Of a DNA stretch of 64,000 bases, positions 1 through 7,660 are shown one piece after another (within the stretch, counting starts at the first letter, position 1; each line of letters starts with the position of its first letter). The stretch comes from Streptomyces sp. SID12488 (GTDB taxonomy: Bacteria; Actinomycetota; Actinomycetes; Streptomycetales; Streptomycetaceae): contig NZ_JAAGLT010000007.1 of the NCBI RefSeq assembly GCF_010548275.1, forward strand, positions 62,001-126,000, given 5' to 3'. Below the pieces are notes generated by a model. The model was not told the DNA's origin. It did not search any database and was given only the letters and a program-made list of their open reading frames with translations. The position numbers and the translations under genes were made by a program.

Positions 1-1
1 C

Positions 2-508
2 GCGGACCGCGACGAAGCAACGTGCGAGGCGTTGCGCGAGCAGGAGGCCGCCGCCGATGCGGAGGCGACGCAGGACGGCACGCAGGGCATCGCGGACGGT
101 GTCGAGCGTCCTGCGGTGAAGGTTCCGACCAGCACAGTTCCCGAGGTCAATGAGGGAGAGCACGTGTCCGGATTCCGGTTCGAAGAGGCCGCTTCCGAGA
201 TGGAGCAGGCCGCCCACCAGTACGACCCCGACAACGCCATGGAGATCCTCGCCATGGTCGAAGGACTGCCCGCCGCGCTGACCAGCGTGGCGAACGTGAT
301 GAAGATCCTTGCCGAGCGTTCCGACTCGGAGTTTCCGCTGGAGAAGGAAGTCGCGGACGGCTTCAACGACATCTTCGGCGCCGTGATGAGCGCGGTCGCG
401 GTCGCTGAGGACATGGGCCCGCTGTTTAGGCAGGTCCATGAGCAGGACATCGCCCGCCATGAAGACCCCCGCAACGGACCCGAGGCCGAGAAGGGCTGGA
501 ACGTCTAA
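2..508 (+). CDS. Hypothetical AICE protein, 5' end cut by window edge
   Basis: I do not recognise a domain. The frame is open to the left edge with normal high G/C at third codon positions, so the gene probably begins upstream. An alternative start is the GTG at 164, which has a purine-rich ribosome site (GGGAGAG) about 4 bases upstream and would give 114 residues. The protein is acidic and mostly helical by composition, with no membrane segment or signal peptide. It ends 2 bases before traB and is presumably co-transcribed with it; small acidic proteins just before the translocase are common in these elements. Function unknown. Confidence 0.6.
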   Translation, partial: ADRDEATCEALREQEAAADAEATQDGTQGIADGVERPAVKVPTSTVPEVNEGEHVSGFRFEEAASEMEQAAHQYDPDNAMEILAMVEGLPAALTSVANVMKILAERSDSEFPLEKEVADGFNDIFGAVMSAVAVAEDMGPLFRQVHEQDIARHEDPRNGPEAEKGWNV

Positions 509-510
509 CC

Positions 511-2610
511 ATGAGCACTGCCACCGCCAAACAGCAGGGCAGTGGCCCGGTGCTGGACTGGGCTGCCGGTCACGGACCTGTGACCGGCGCCCTGTCCGCG
601 ACCACCGGAGCCTTCGCCATCGCCACCGCCGGCGCCGCCACCGCCATGCCGCCCGGCTGGGCCATCGCGGTCGGTGCCGCGGGCGCCCTGGGACACACCG
701 TCGTCGGCCTGCGCGTCCGCAACGCCGGCCGCACCCTGGCCACCCGCGCCGCCTCCTGGCTCGTGGGGGCCGGCTGGACCACCTGGGCCATGACGAACGG
801 TCCGCTCACGTGGGCTGCGCTCGGCTCGCTGGCCACCATCGGCGTGGGCATCGGCGCCGCCGCACGATCAGCCGCGCTCTATGAGGAGGCGCGGGAAGAC
901 GAGGCGTTCGCGGTCGAGCAGCGGCAGGTCTCGGCGGAGTTGTCCGCGGAACGCCGTGCGATCGCCGCCGAATGGGTCGACCGGATCCAGCGCGTGTGCT
1001 CGATCACCGTGCGGGTGCTGGGTGTCGAGATGTGGGACACCGGGGCCGGGTTCTCTATCGATGCCGAACTCCCCGCCGGCGGCGCGACCTGGAACCGGAT
1101 TGCGTCCGAGTCGCCGCGGCTGTCCGCGGATGCCCGGCTGCCGCACGGCTGCACCGCCACCGCCTCACCCGGCATCGACCAGGGCCGCGTCATCATCGAC
1201 GTGACCACCGTCAACGTCCTGGAAGAGGAACGCACCTACCCCGCCGACTACAGCACCCTCTCGGTCCTCACCGGGATCCCGTGGGGCTACCGCACCAACG
1301 CCTCACAGATCCTCGCCTACCTGCGCGAGCAGTGCGCTCTGATCGTCGGCCCGACCGGTTCGGGCAAGACGAACATGGTGCACGCGATCCTCGCCGGGTT
1401 CGCCCGTGCCGACGACGTCCTGACCTGGGTGATCGACCTCAACGCCGGATCCGCTGGTCTGCCGTGGGTGCTGCCCGCACTCAACGGCGAGATCGACACT
1501 CCGGAAGGTAAGCCCGTGCGGCCCGGTATCGACTGGCTCGCCGGCACGTTCGACGAGGCCCTGACCATGCTGGACGCGGCCGTGCGCGTGGCCAAGCAGC
1601 GCAAGATGGGCTACCAGGACGTGCTGTCCAAGGCCAACACGGATCTCCTGCCGATCAGTTCGCGGATTCCTCAGATCATGATCGTGATCGATGAGGGTGC
1701 GGAGATTCTGGCCAGCAGCGACCGGGAGATCCGCAAGCTCGCGGAAAAGATCCTGGAGGTCATCCGGATCGCCCGCGCCATGGGCGTACGCACCGTACTC
1801 ACCGCCCTCGGTGCGACCGGGTCGGTGCTGAGCAACCTGATGATCCGCCGCGAAGCCAAGGTGCGTGTCGCCCTCACCGGGGGCGAGACCGAGGGCATGG
1901 ACCTTTCCAAGATGTTCCCCGGCGCCCGCGGCCTGCGTGTGGACCAGGCCCCGCACAAGGGCGCCGGGTTCATGGGCACCCCGGAATCATCGGCCGCGTT
2001 GTTCAAGGCGTGGCGGATCCTCCCCAACCAGATCCGGGAGATCACCGCCGCCACCTCCGACCGTCACCCGATGCTCGACGACGTGTCCGCCAAAGCAGCC
2101 GGCCCCGCCTACGCACGACGCTGGGACACCGACCGCACCACCTGGATGCGCAACCAGACCGCAACGGACCCCGCCGCCGGCGACGGCTCGCCGGACGGGG
2201 CGGGAACGCTGCGCCTGTCCGCGCTGAACAGTGCCCAACCGGAGTCGCCTGAGGAGGAGTTGGCGCGCCGGTTCCGGGAGGAGATCGACGCACAGTTCGC
2301 CACCGCGTCCGACCCGCGCACCACCGGTGAGGACGACGGGGCGGACCGGCCGGCCGGGCTGAATCTGTCGGCGCTGCGGGGCGAGCAGGACAGCCCCGCA
2401 CAACAGGCCGCGCTCGCCGCGCTGCTCGCCGCTGGCACCGAAGGGACCGGAGCATCCGCGATCGCCCGCGCCCTGGCGGACGCGTACGGCACGACCCGTC
2501 AGACGGTCGTCGGATGGCTCAAAACATGGATGCAGGACGGCACCGCCGTCCGTATCGGTGAGGGCACCAAAGCCCGCTACGTCCACCGCACCCACACATC
2601 CGACAACTGA
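511..2610 (+). CDS. traB: FtsK/SpoIIIE-like conjugal DNA translocase (TraB type)
   Basis: A membrane-anchored hexameric ATPase of this family pumps double-stranded plasmid or AICE DNA between mycelial compartments. The first ~110 residues contain hydrophobic segments consistent with two to three transmembrane helices. An FtsK motor follows, with Walker A GPTGSGKT near residue 280 and Walker B IMIVIDE near residue 390. The last ~80 residues form a winged-helix-like domain (ASAIARALADAYG, then a TVVGWL helix) that in TraB proteins reads short DNA repeats. The length of 699 residues is in the family range. It is followed directly by a repeat array that is the natural candidate for its recognition site. 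Confidence 0.9.
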   Translation: MSTATAKQQGSGPVLDWAAGHGPVTGALSATTGAFAIATAGAATAMPPGWAIAVGAAGALGHTVVGLRVRNAGRTLATRAASWLVGAGWTTWAMTNGPLTWAALGSLATIGVGIGAAARSAALYEEAREDEAFAVEQRQVSAELSAERRAIAAEWVDRIQRVCSITVRVLGVEMWDTGAGFSIDAELPAGGATWNRIASESPRLSADARLPHGCTATASPGIDQGRVIIDVTTVNVLEEERTYPADYSTLSVLTGIPWGYRTNASQILAYLREQCALIVGPTGSGKTNMVHAILAGFARADDVLTWVIDLNAGSAGLPWVLPALNGEIDTPEGKPVRPGIDWLAGTFDEALTMLDAAVRVAKQRKMGYQDVLSKANTDLLPISSRIPQIMIVIDEGAEILASSDREIRKLAEKILEVIRIARAMGVRTVLTALGATGSVLSNLMIRREAKVRVALTGGETEGMDLSKMFPGARGLRVDQAPHKGAGFMGTPESSAALFKAWRILPNQIREITAATSDRHPMLDDVSAKAAGPAYARRWDTDRTTWMRNQTATDPAAGDGSPDGAGTLRLSALNSAQPESPEEELARRFREEIDAQFATASDPRTTGEDDGADRPAGLNLSALRGEQDSPAQQAALAALLAAGTEGTGASAIARALADAYGTTRQTVVGWLKTWMQDGTAVRIGEGTKARYVHRTHTSDN

Positions 2611-2613
2611 CCC

Positions 2614-2772
2614 CTTGTCGCTTGTCACCCCCACCACACCACATGCCGCCTGACGGGGTCTGGAGTCCCCGAAACGGCTTGTGACCTGGGAGATGACAAG
2701 CGACAAGACAAGACAAGCGACAAGCCGCACGACAAGAGAGGCGACAAGAGAGGCGACAAGCAACGCGACAAG
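2614..2772 (+). repeat. GACAAG repeat array, candidate TraB recognition/clt locus
   Basis: GACAAG begins at 2695, 2702, 2707, 2712, 2719, 2731, 2743, 2755 and 2767. The last five are spaced at exactly 12 bases. Two inverted copies (CTTGTC) lie at 2614 and 2621, directly after the traB stop codon. Streptomyces TraB proteins bind short direct repeats in the clt transfer locus next to traB (family knowledge). That this array plays that role is inferred from position and repeat structure. No ORF with coding character spans it. Confidence 0.6.
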
Positions 2773-2843
2773 CCGGCATCCATCCGCACGGGCCCGCGCC
2801 ACCTGTCGGCGCGGGCCCGCGGCACACCCCGAAGGAGCCTGAA

Positions 2844-3152
2844 ATGAGCCAGCACACCCCGCCCGGCCACATGGCCCCGCACATACCCGCCGACCTCTAC
2901 CAACAGGCACAAGCGACCGGACAGCCCGTCGTCTACGTCGTCACCCCGACCCCGCCGGGCATCCCGTGGCGGCGCATTGTCGTCCCGTTCGCGATCGCCG
3001 GCGCGGTCGTCGCCGGCGGCTGGGGACTCGTCGCCGCCATCTGCTTCCTGCTCGACGCCGCGGCCCACACCTTCACCGTCATCGCCGGCGCCGCCGGACC
3101 CATCGGACTCGGCGGCATCACCCTGCGCCTCGCCCGCTCCAAGAACACCTAG
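2844..3152 (+). CDS. Small membrane protein of the transfer region (Spd-like)
   Basis: This 102-residue protein has a polar, proline-rich N-terminus of about 45 residues. Two hydrophobic segments follow, near 48-72 (starting VVPFAIAGAVVAGG) and 75-95, and the tail is basic (RLARSKNT). A strong ribosome site (AAGGAG) sits 7 bases before the ATG. Small two-helix membrane proteins next to traB in Streptomyces plasmids and AICEs are often spread (Spd) proteins that help intramycelial distribution. That assignment rests on size, topology and context, not on a motif. Confidence 0.65.
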   Translation: MSQHTPPGHMAPHIPADLYQQAQATGQPVVYVVTPTPPGIPWRRIVVPFAIAGAVVAGGWGLVAAICFLLDAAAHTFTVIAGAAGPIGLGGITLRLARSKNT

Positions 3153-3159
3153 CTACGCC

Positions 3160-3202
3160 AAGGGCGGCCCCCCACTCTCGCCAAAGAAGCGGGGCCGCCC
3201 TT
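3160..3202 (+). terminator. Perfect 12-bp hairpin after the small membrane gene
   Basis: The arms 3160-3171 and 3191-3202 are exact reverse complements (AAGGGCGGCCCC on the left) around a 19-base loop. It starts 8 bases after the stop codon, as expected for a terminator or attenuator separating the transfer genes from the replication genes. Confidence 0.7.
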
Positions 3203-3241
3203 GTCCAGCCAGTCACCATCGAGGAACTGGAGACAACCAGC

Positions 3242-4102
3242 ATGACCCAAACCACTGACATTCGGCGAGTACCCGCACCCCTACGGACCGCCCTCGGTCT
3301 GGCGGCGGCCGGTGTGCCGCCGCTGCCGCTGCGGGCGGGGAAGGTGCCATTCGGCAACTGCCGCACCTGCACGAAGAACGCGTGCGGCGGACGGCCGAAC
3401 ATGAAGACCCCCGGCCCCTGCACCTGCCCGGCGCCCTGTCACGGCTGGGCCGCCGCCACCACCGACCCGAACGTCCTCAACTCGCCTGCGTGGGCGCGGG
3501 TCTGGCGGGAAGCGGTTGCGGTGGCCTACCACCCGGGTGGCGCCGGCCTCACCGTCGTCGACCTCGACAACACGGCAGCCATCGCATGGGCCCGCGACAC
3601 CCTGCCCGCTACCCGGATCGTGCGCACCACGAGGGGTGAGCATTGGCTCTACCAGGGCGTCATGCAGGGCGCCAACGCGGTACGGCCCGGCGTGGACATC
3701 AAGTCGACGATGGCCTACGCCCGTTGGCTCGGTGCCGGTACCGGCACCATAACGGCGCTGCCTGCGATCGTGCGCGCGCTGGCCGTGAAGGCACCCACCG
3801 CGGTCCGGCCGGCGACCATCCGCGTACCCGCGTTGACCGGGGGCGGGGCGTGCCCTCACCGCACGCCTGCCTATCTGGATCGTGGGATCGCCATGGCGGA
3901 GCAGCGCATCACCGAGGCGTCCAGTGCGGTGCACGCGACGGTCTATCGGACGTTCCTCGCAGTGCTGTCCACGCACGGCCGGTGCGGCTGCCTCACCGAC
4001 ACCCACACCGCGCGGCTGTTCACCGCCGCGCAGGCCAAGGGCGAAACCGTCCGGCACTGCACCGACGCGTGGGCCAACGCCCACACCGCATTGGGGCTGT
4101 AG
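3242..4102 (+). CDS. Bifunctional primase/polymerase (Prim-Pol) of the element
   Basis: The 286-residue protein resembles the bifunctional DNA primase/polymerase N-terminal family found in AICE and phage replication modules. An N-terminal cysteine cluster spans about residues 36-64 (CRTC, then CTCPAPC). The metal-binding DxD (VVDLDN) is near residue 107 and a following RGEHW near 133 supplies the conserved histidine. In-frame sequence continues upstream of the ATG at 3242, but it is arginine-rich and out of character, so this ATG was chosen; a GGAG lies about 10 bases upstream. The helicase gene begins 2 bases after the stop, so the two proteins probably replicate the excised element together. 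Confidence 0.82.
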   Translation: MTQTTDIRRVPAPLRTALGLAAAGVPPLPLRAGKVPFGNCRTCTKNACGGRPNMKTPGPCTCPAPCHGWAAATTDPNVLNSPAWARVWREAVAVAYHPGGAGLTVVDLDNTAAIAWARDTLPATRIVRTTRGEHWLYQGVMQGANAVRPGVDIKSTMAYARWLGAGTGTITALPAIVRALAVKAPTAVRPATIRVPALTGGGACPHRTPAYLDRGIAMAEQRITEASSAVHATVYRTFLAVLSTHGRCGCLTDTHTARLFTAAQAKGETVRHCTDAWANAHTALGL

Positions 4103-4104
4103 CG

Positions 4105-5577
4105 ATGTCTGAGGACGAAAAGGACCCGGCCCGCAAGGTCATCACCGACTACGCGCAAACGCACTTCCGGTACTTCCGCACCGCCGACGGAACCGTCTAC
4201 GCACAGAAGAACGCCCACCCCGTCGCCCGCCCCATCCGCTCCCAGGGCACCACGGGCAGCCACCGCCAGGAACTCATGGTCGGCCTCTTCCGCGACGGGA
4301 TCGGCGTATTCAACGGCAGCGCGCTCAAGGAGGCGTTGGACTTGATCGAAGCACTCGCACTGACCGAGGACGTACAGCCCGTCCATATCCGTGTTGCCCC
4401 CGGCTTCGACGGGGCGACGTGGCTGGACCTGGGCCGCGATGACGGACAGTCCGTCCGCATCCACCCCACCGGATGGGACATCCTCACCCCCGACCCCCGC
4501 GAAGTCTGCTGGCGACGTACCCAGCTCACCGGCGAACTGCCCCTGCCCGTCAAGGACACCGAAGGCAAGGGCATCGACCTTCTGATGAGGCTGTGCAACT
4601 TCGCCACCGCGGAAACCGAATGCCTGGCCATCGCGTGGCTGATCGGCTGCCTCGGCCCGTCCGTTCCCGTCCCCGCCCCGTTCCTCACCGGCCCCCAGGG
4701 CGCCGGCAAGTCCACAGGCGGACGGATGCTCGTGCGGATCATCGAGGGCATGACCGGCGACCTGCGCCGCGCTCCGAAGGACGAGGAGAACCTGATCGCG
4801 GCGGTGGCGGCGGGATGGGTCACCGCGCTGGACAACCTGTCCCACATGACCCCCGACCTGTCTGACGCGATGTGCTGCATCGTCACCGGCGCCGAAAGCG
4901 TGAAGCGGGCCCTGTTCACCGACGGGGACGTGTTCCGCGTCGGCTACCGCCGTCCCCTCCTGCTGACCGGCATCGACGTGGGACTCATCCGGCCCGACCT
5001 CGCCGATCGGTTGCTTCCCCTGCGTCTCGAACGGCCCCGGGTGCGGCGTACCGAGGATGAGCTGTGGACGGAGTATGCGCAGGTACTGCCCGTCATCCTC
5101 GGCTCGCTGCTCGACCTCACGGTCAAGGTCCGCGCCGTTGCTGCGGAGACTCCCACGGACCTGCGGATGGCGGACTTCGCCCACCTGTGCGCACAACTCG
5201 ACGCAGCCACCGGCCTGGGAGCACTCAGCGCCTACCGGGCCTGCCTCGACGACCTGAACGACGACGTCATCGAGGGCGACCTGTTGGCGCAGACCGTCAT
5301 TGAGCACGCGGCGACCCTGGAGGCGGGCGCGGAAGCGCGGATGACGTCCACCCAGTGGCTGCACTGCCTCAGTCACGTCTACAGCGGCGAGGAACTGCGT
5401 GCGCTGCCCAAGGGGTGGCCGACCACGGGCAAAGTCCTCTCCGACCGTCTCAAGCGTCTTCAGCCCACCCTCGCCGCCCGGGGCGTGATCATCGACTCCG
5501 GCCGCACCAAAGAGGGCCGCTACATTGAAATGACCCGGCTCGCCCCGCCCTCGCACGAGCAGGAACGGGCGTTCTGA
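4105..5577 (+). CDS. Helicase-like ATPase of the replication module
   Basis: The 490-residue protein carries a P-loop GPQGAGKS near residues 196-203, followed by an acidic WVTALDN segment compatible with Walker B. It resembles the ATPases (D5/superfamily-3-like) that accompany primase-polymerases in actinobacterial integrated elements. The start at 4105 is two bases after the Prim-Pol stop; upstream in-frame sequence reads as arginine-rich noise. In many elements primase and helicase are one polypeptide, and here they are two adjacent genes. No other nickase or rolling-circle initiator is visible in the window, so replication probably depends on this pair. Confidence 0.75.
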   Translation: MSEDEKDPARKVITDYAQTHFRYFRTADGTVYAQKNAHPVARPIRSQGTTGSHRQELMVGLFRDGIGVFNGSALKEALDLIEALALTEDVQPVHIRVAPGFDGATWLDLGRDDGQSVRIHPTGWDILTPDPREVCWRRTQLTGELPLPVKDTEGKGIDLLMRLCNFATAETECLAIAWLIGCLGPSVPVPAPFLTGPQGAGKSTGGRMLVRIIEGMTGDLRRAPKDEENLIAAVAAGWVTALDNLSHMTPDLSDAMCCIVTGAESVKRALFTDGDVFRVGYRRPLLLTGIDVGLIRPDLADRLLPLRLERPRVRRTEDELWTEYAQVLPVILGSLLDLTVKVRAVAAETPTDLRMADFAHLCAQLDAATGLGALSAYRACLDDLNDDVIEGDLLAQTVIEHAATLEAGAEARMTSTQWLHCLSHVYSGEELRALPKGWPTTGKVLSDRLKRLQPTLAARGVIIDSGRTKEGRYIEMTRLAPPSHEQERAF

Positions 5578-5598
5578 CCGGCGCCCCCTACGTGCACA

Positions 5599-5637
5599 AG
5601 CAAGAGGAGCACCAGCCCGGGGCGTGCTCCTCTTGCT
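5599..5637 (+). terminator. 14-bp perfect hairpin after the helicase gene
   Basis: Arms 5599-5612 and 5624-5637 are exact reverse complements (AGCAAGAGGAGCAC on the left) with an 11-base loop, 21 bases after the stop codon. Likely terminator of the traB-to-helicase transcript. Confidence 0.75.
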
Positions 5638-5752
5638 GTTCGCCGCCGCGCGGCGCCCTAAAGACGTGCCGCGAAGCGGCTCCTTCTTCACTCTCTGTGG
5701 GGCACCGCCCCACCACAGGAAGCCCCTCTTTTTTTCCTAAGTAGGGGAACGC

Positions 5753-5961
5753 TGCGTCACCTGCGTCACCCGACCCCACAAAACGGTGGGTGACCTGCGC
5801 AGACAGGGGTGACGCAGACGGCAAGTCTCTGCGTCATCCCGCGTCACCTGCGTCATCGGTGACGGACAGCCTGCGTCACCGATGACGCACGCCCAACTCT
5901 CCGCGTCACCCCAAAACCGCAGGTCAGGGGCACGCATGACGCAGATGACGCGGGTGACGCA
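5753..5961. repeat. GCGTCA iteron-like array, candidate replication origin
   Basis: The hexamer GCGTCA or its complement TGACGC occurs 12 times in 209 bases: forward at 5754, 5763, 5831, 5841, 5850, 5873 and 5903, reverse at 5810, 5883, 5937, 5946 and 5955. Most copies extend to TGCGTCAC or TGCGTCAT. The array fills most of the 434-base gap between the helicase and excisionase genes; the rest (5638-5752) holds a run of T and no ORF with coding character. Repeats of this kind beside a replication module suggest an initiator-binding origin, or an operator region for the xis-int promoter. Confidence 0.6.
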
Positions 5962-6011
5962 GAAATTCCCACCTCGGACACACACGGACTCCCTCGCACG
6001 GAGGACACCCC

Positions 6012-6254
6012 ATGAGCACCGCACGTGAACATCCAGACCCGCGCGCCACCCTCCGCGCCGGACTCCCCGACCGCTACCTCACCCCCGACGACATCGCCGA
6101 GATCTTCGAGGTGCCCAAAGAGACCGTCTACCAGTGGCGCAAGAAGCACACCGGACCGCCCGGATTCCGCATCGGCAAGCACATCCGCTACGACCCCACC
6201 GACGTCCACGCCTACGTCACCGAACGCAAGACCGCCGACCAGGCCGCCGCCTGA
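6012..6254 (+). CDS. xis: Excisionase (MerR-like helix-turn-helix protein)
   Basis: This 80-residue protein has a single winged helix-turn-helix of the excisionase/MerR-like type: LTPDDIAEIFEVPKETVYQW (residues 23-42), then a wing reading GFRIGKHIRYD. Such proteins bend DNA at the attachment sites and direct the integrase towards excision. A ribosome site (GGAGGA) is 7 bases before the ATG. It lies 87 bases ahead of the integrase gene with a hairpin between them. A MerR-type regulator without excision function is possible, but position beside int favours Xis. Confidence 0.85.
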   Translation: MSTAREHPDPRATLRAGLPDRYLTPDDIAEIFEVPKETVYQWRKKHTGPPGFRIGKHIRYDPTDVHAYVTERKTADQAAA

Positions 6255-6285
6255 CCCCAGCACGCGCCACACAGCTCAACACCCC

Positions 6286-6312
6286 AGGGAGGGCCACCCC
6301 GTGGCCCTCCCT
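6286..6312 (+). terminator. 12-bp hairpin with 3-base loop between xis and int
   Basis: Arms 6286-6297 and 6301-6312 are exact reverse complements (AGGGAGGGCCAC on the left). It may attenuate read-through from xis into int, or hide the integrase ribosome site in a longer transcript. Confidence 0.55.
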
Positions 6313-6341
6313 TCCCCATGCCCAGAAGGGACCACCGTCGC

Positions 6342-7577
6342 ATGGCTGGCCACATCCAAGACCGCTGGTACAAGACCGAAACCACCGCCGCCGGCAAGAC
6401 CCTCCGCGTCAAGAGCGACCGCCACGGAAGTGGCCTGCGCTACCGGGCCCGGTACATCGGGCCGGACGGCACCGAGAAGTCCAAGAGCTTTCCCGATGGA
6501 CAGAAGCGGCTCGCTGAGAAATGGCTGTCCGGGATCGAGGCGGACATGACGCGCGGGCAGTACATCGACCCTCGGGCCGGTCGCCTCACCGTGCGGCAGC
6601 ACGCCGAACGGTGGTTGGCGTCCCTCACGATGGATCCCAGCACGTACGTGAGCACCGAGACGCGCATCCGCCTGCACGTCCTGCCGTACCTGGGTAGCCG
6701 TTCACTCGACTCGCTGAGGCCGATCCACATTCGTGAGTGGTTGCGGAAACTCGAAGACAGGGGATTGGCCCCCGCCTATCAGCGGGTCATCTTCGCGAAC
6801 CTCAATGCGATGTTGGCGGCTGCCGTAGACGATCGCCTGATCCCGCACAACCCGTGCCGTTCGGCGTCTGTGAAGGCGCCCAAGCTCGAACCTCGCCGGA
6901 TCCTGCCGTGGGCGCCTGAGCGCGTGCTAGCCGTGCGCTCTGAACTGCCGGAGCGGTACCGGGCCATGGTGGACTTGGCCGGCGGGTGCGGCATGCGGCA
7001 GGGCGAAGTGCTCGGCCTGGCCGTTGACGATGTGGACTTCGCCGAAGGAGTCGTTCACATCGTTCGTCAGGTCAAACTCATTGCCGCGAAGCAGGTGTTC
7101 GCGCTTCCCAAGGGCGGCAAGGCTCGTACCGTCCCCCTGCCGGAGAGCGTTGCTCGCGCGCTTGAGGCTCATATCGCGCACCAGTCGCCCTTGGCAGTGA
7201 CGCTGCCGTGGCGGTCGGTGGACGGCTCACCGGTCACGGCGTCCCTTCTCTTCCCCAATGCCGAGGGACGCGCGGTGAAGCGCTTTGTCTTCAACGAAAA
7301 GGCATGGCGACCCGCTCTCGACAAGGTGGGTATCCCGCGCGGCAGGGAGAACGGCATGCACGCGCTGAGGCACTTTTACGCGTCCGTTCTGCTGGACGCG
7401 GGGGAGAGCATCAAGGCTCTGTCGGAGTACCTGGGACACCACGACCCCGGTTTCACGCTGCGGACGTACACGCACCTGATGCCGAGCAGCGAGAAGCGCA
7501 CGCGGGAAGCGGTGAACCGCGCGTTCGAGGACGGCCCGAAGGCCGATGACGGCCCCACGACGGCCCAGGGGGGTTGA
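6342..7577 (+). CDS. int: Tyrosine site-specific integrase
   Basis: The enzyme recombines the element with the chromosome through a covalent 3'-phosphotyrosine. The C-terminal catalytic domain shows Arg I in GCGMRQGEVLGL (near residue 219), Lys in LPKGGKARTVPLP (near 259), HxxR in MHALRHFYAS (near 340-343), the second His in YLGHHDPGF (near 366) and the nucleophilic Tyr in LRTYTHL (near 376). The N-terminal part contains an Arm-type DNA-binding region and a SAM-like core-binding domain (residues ~85-170). The ATG at 6342 was preferred over 6318 because GAAGGGA lies 10 bases upstream. All catalytic residues are present, so it appears functional. Confidence 0.93.
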   Translation: MAGHIQDRWYKTETTAAGKTLRVKSDRHGSGLRYRARYIGPDGTEKSKSFPDGQKRLAEKWLSGIEADMTRGQYIDPRAGRLTVRQHAERWLASLTMDPSTYVSTETRIRLHVLPYLGSRSLDSLRPIHIREWLRKLEDRGLAPAYQRVIFANLNAMLAAAVDDRLIPHNPCRSASVKAPKLEPRRILPWAPERVLAVRSELPERYRAMVDLAGGCGMRQGEVLGLAVDDVDFAEGVVHIVRQVKLIAAKQVFALPKGGKARTVPLPESVARALEAHIAHQSPLAVTLPWRSVDGSPVTASLLFPNAEGRAVKRFVFNEKAWRPALDKVGIPRGRENGMHALRHFYASVLLDAGESIKALSEYLGHHDPGFTLRTYTHLMPSSEKRTREAVNRAFEDGPKADDGPTTAQGG

Positions 7578-7660
7578 GGATGGAGGAAACGCGCAGGTCA
7601 GGGCGCAAATAGCGTCAGTAGCGCTGGTTCAGGTAGCCCAGCATCTCGTCGTGCAGGTGG
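7578..7660. other. Element-chromosome junction (candidate attachment site)
   Basis: The junction between the integrase stop (7577) and the 3' end of hisN (stop codon at 7615-7617) is where the right attachment site should lie. No tRNA gene is present here, although tRNA genes are the usual AICE targets. The most economical reading is that the core overlaps the last codons of hisN, but the left junction is not in the window so the core repeat cannot be defined. Confidence 0.35.

Larger units (their letters stand above)
1..7577 (+). mobile_element. Right part of an integrated AICE-type conjugative element
   Basis: The gene order is the modular layout of actinomycete integrative and conjugative elements: FtsK-like translocase, small membrane protein, primase-polymerase, helicase-like ATPase, excisionase, tyrosine integrase, all on one strand. 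Two non-coding repeat arrays lie where a transfer locus (2614-2772) and a replication origin (5753-5961) would be expected. The chromosome resumes immediately after the integrase with hisN in the opposite orientation. The left end and any regulator of the GntR/Kor type lie outside the window. That transfer is by a single TraB translocase moving double-stranded DNA is family knowledge; whether this copy is active is unknown. Confidence 0.82.

Noticed and set aside
2695..2772. CRISPR-like periodic repeats
   Set aside because: The repeat is only six bases with 12-base period and no unique spacers, and no cas genes are present; a protein-binding array is more likely.
2966..3241. Longer N-terminus for the Prim-Pol protein
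   Set aside because: The in-frame extension overlaps the small membrane gene in another frame and is almost entirely Arg/His/Pro, and a terminator-like hairpin lies inside it.
7578..7660. tRNA gene as the integration site
   Set aside because: No cloverleaf or GTTCGAATC-like T-arm is present between the integrase and hisN stop codons.
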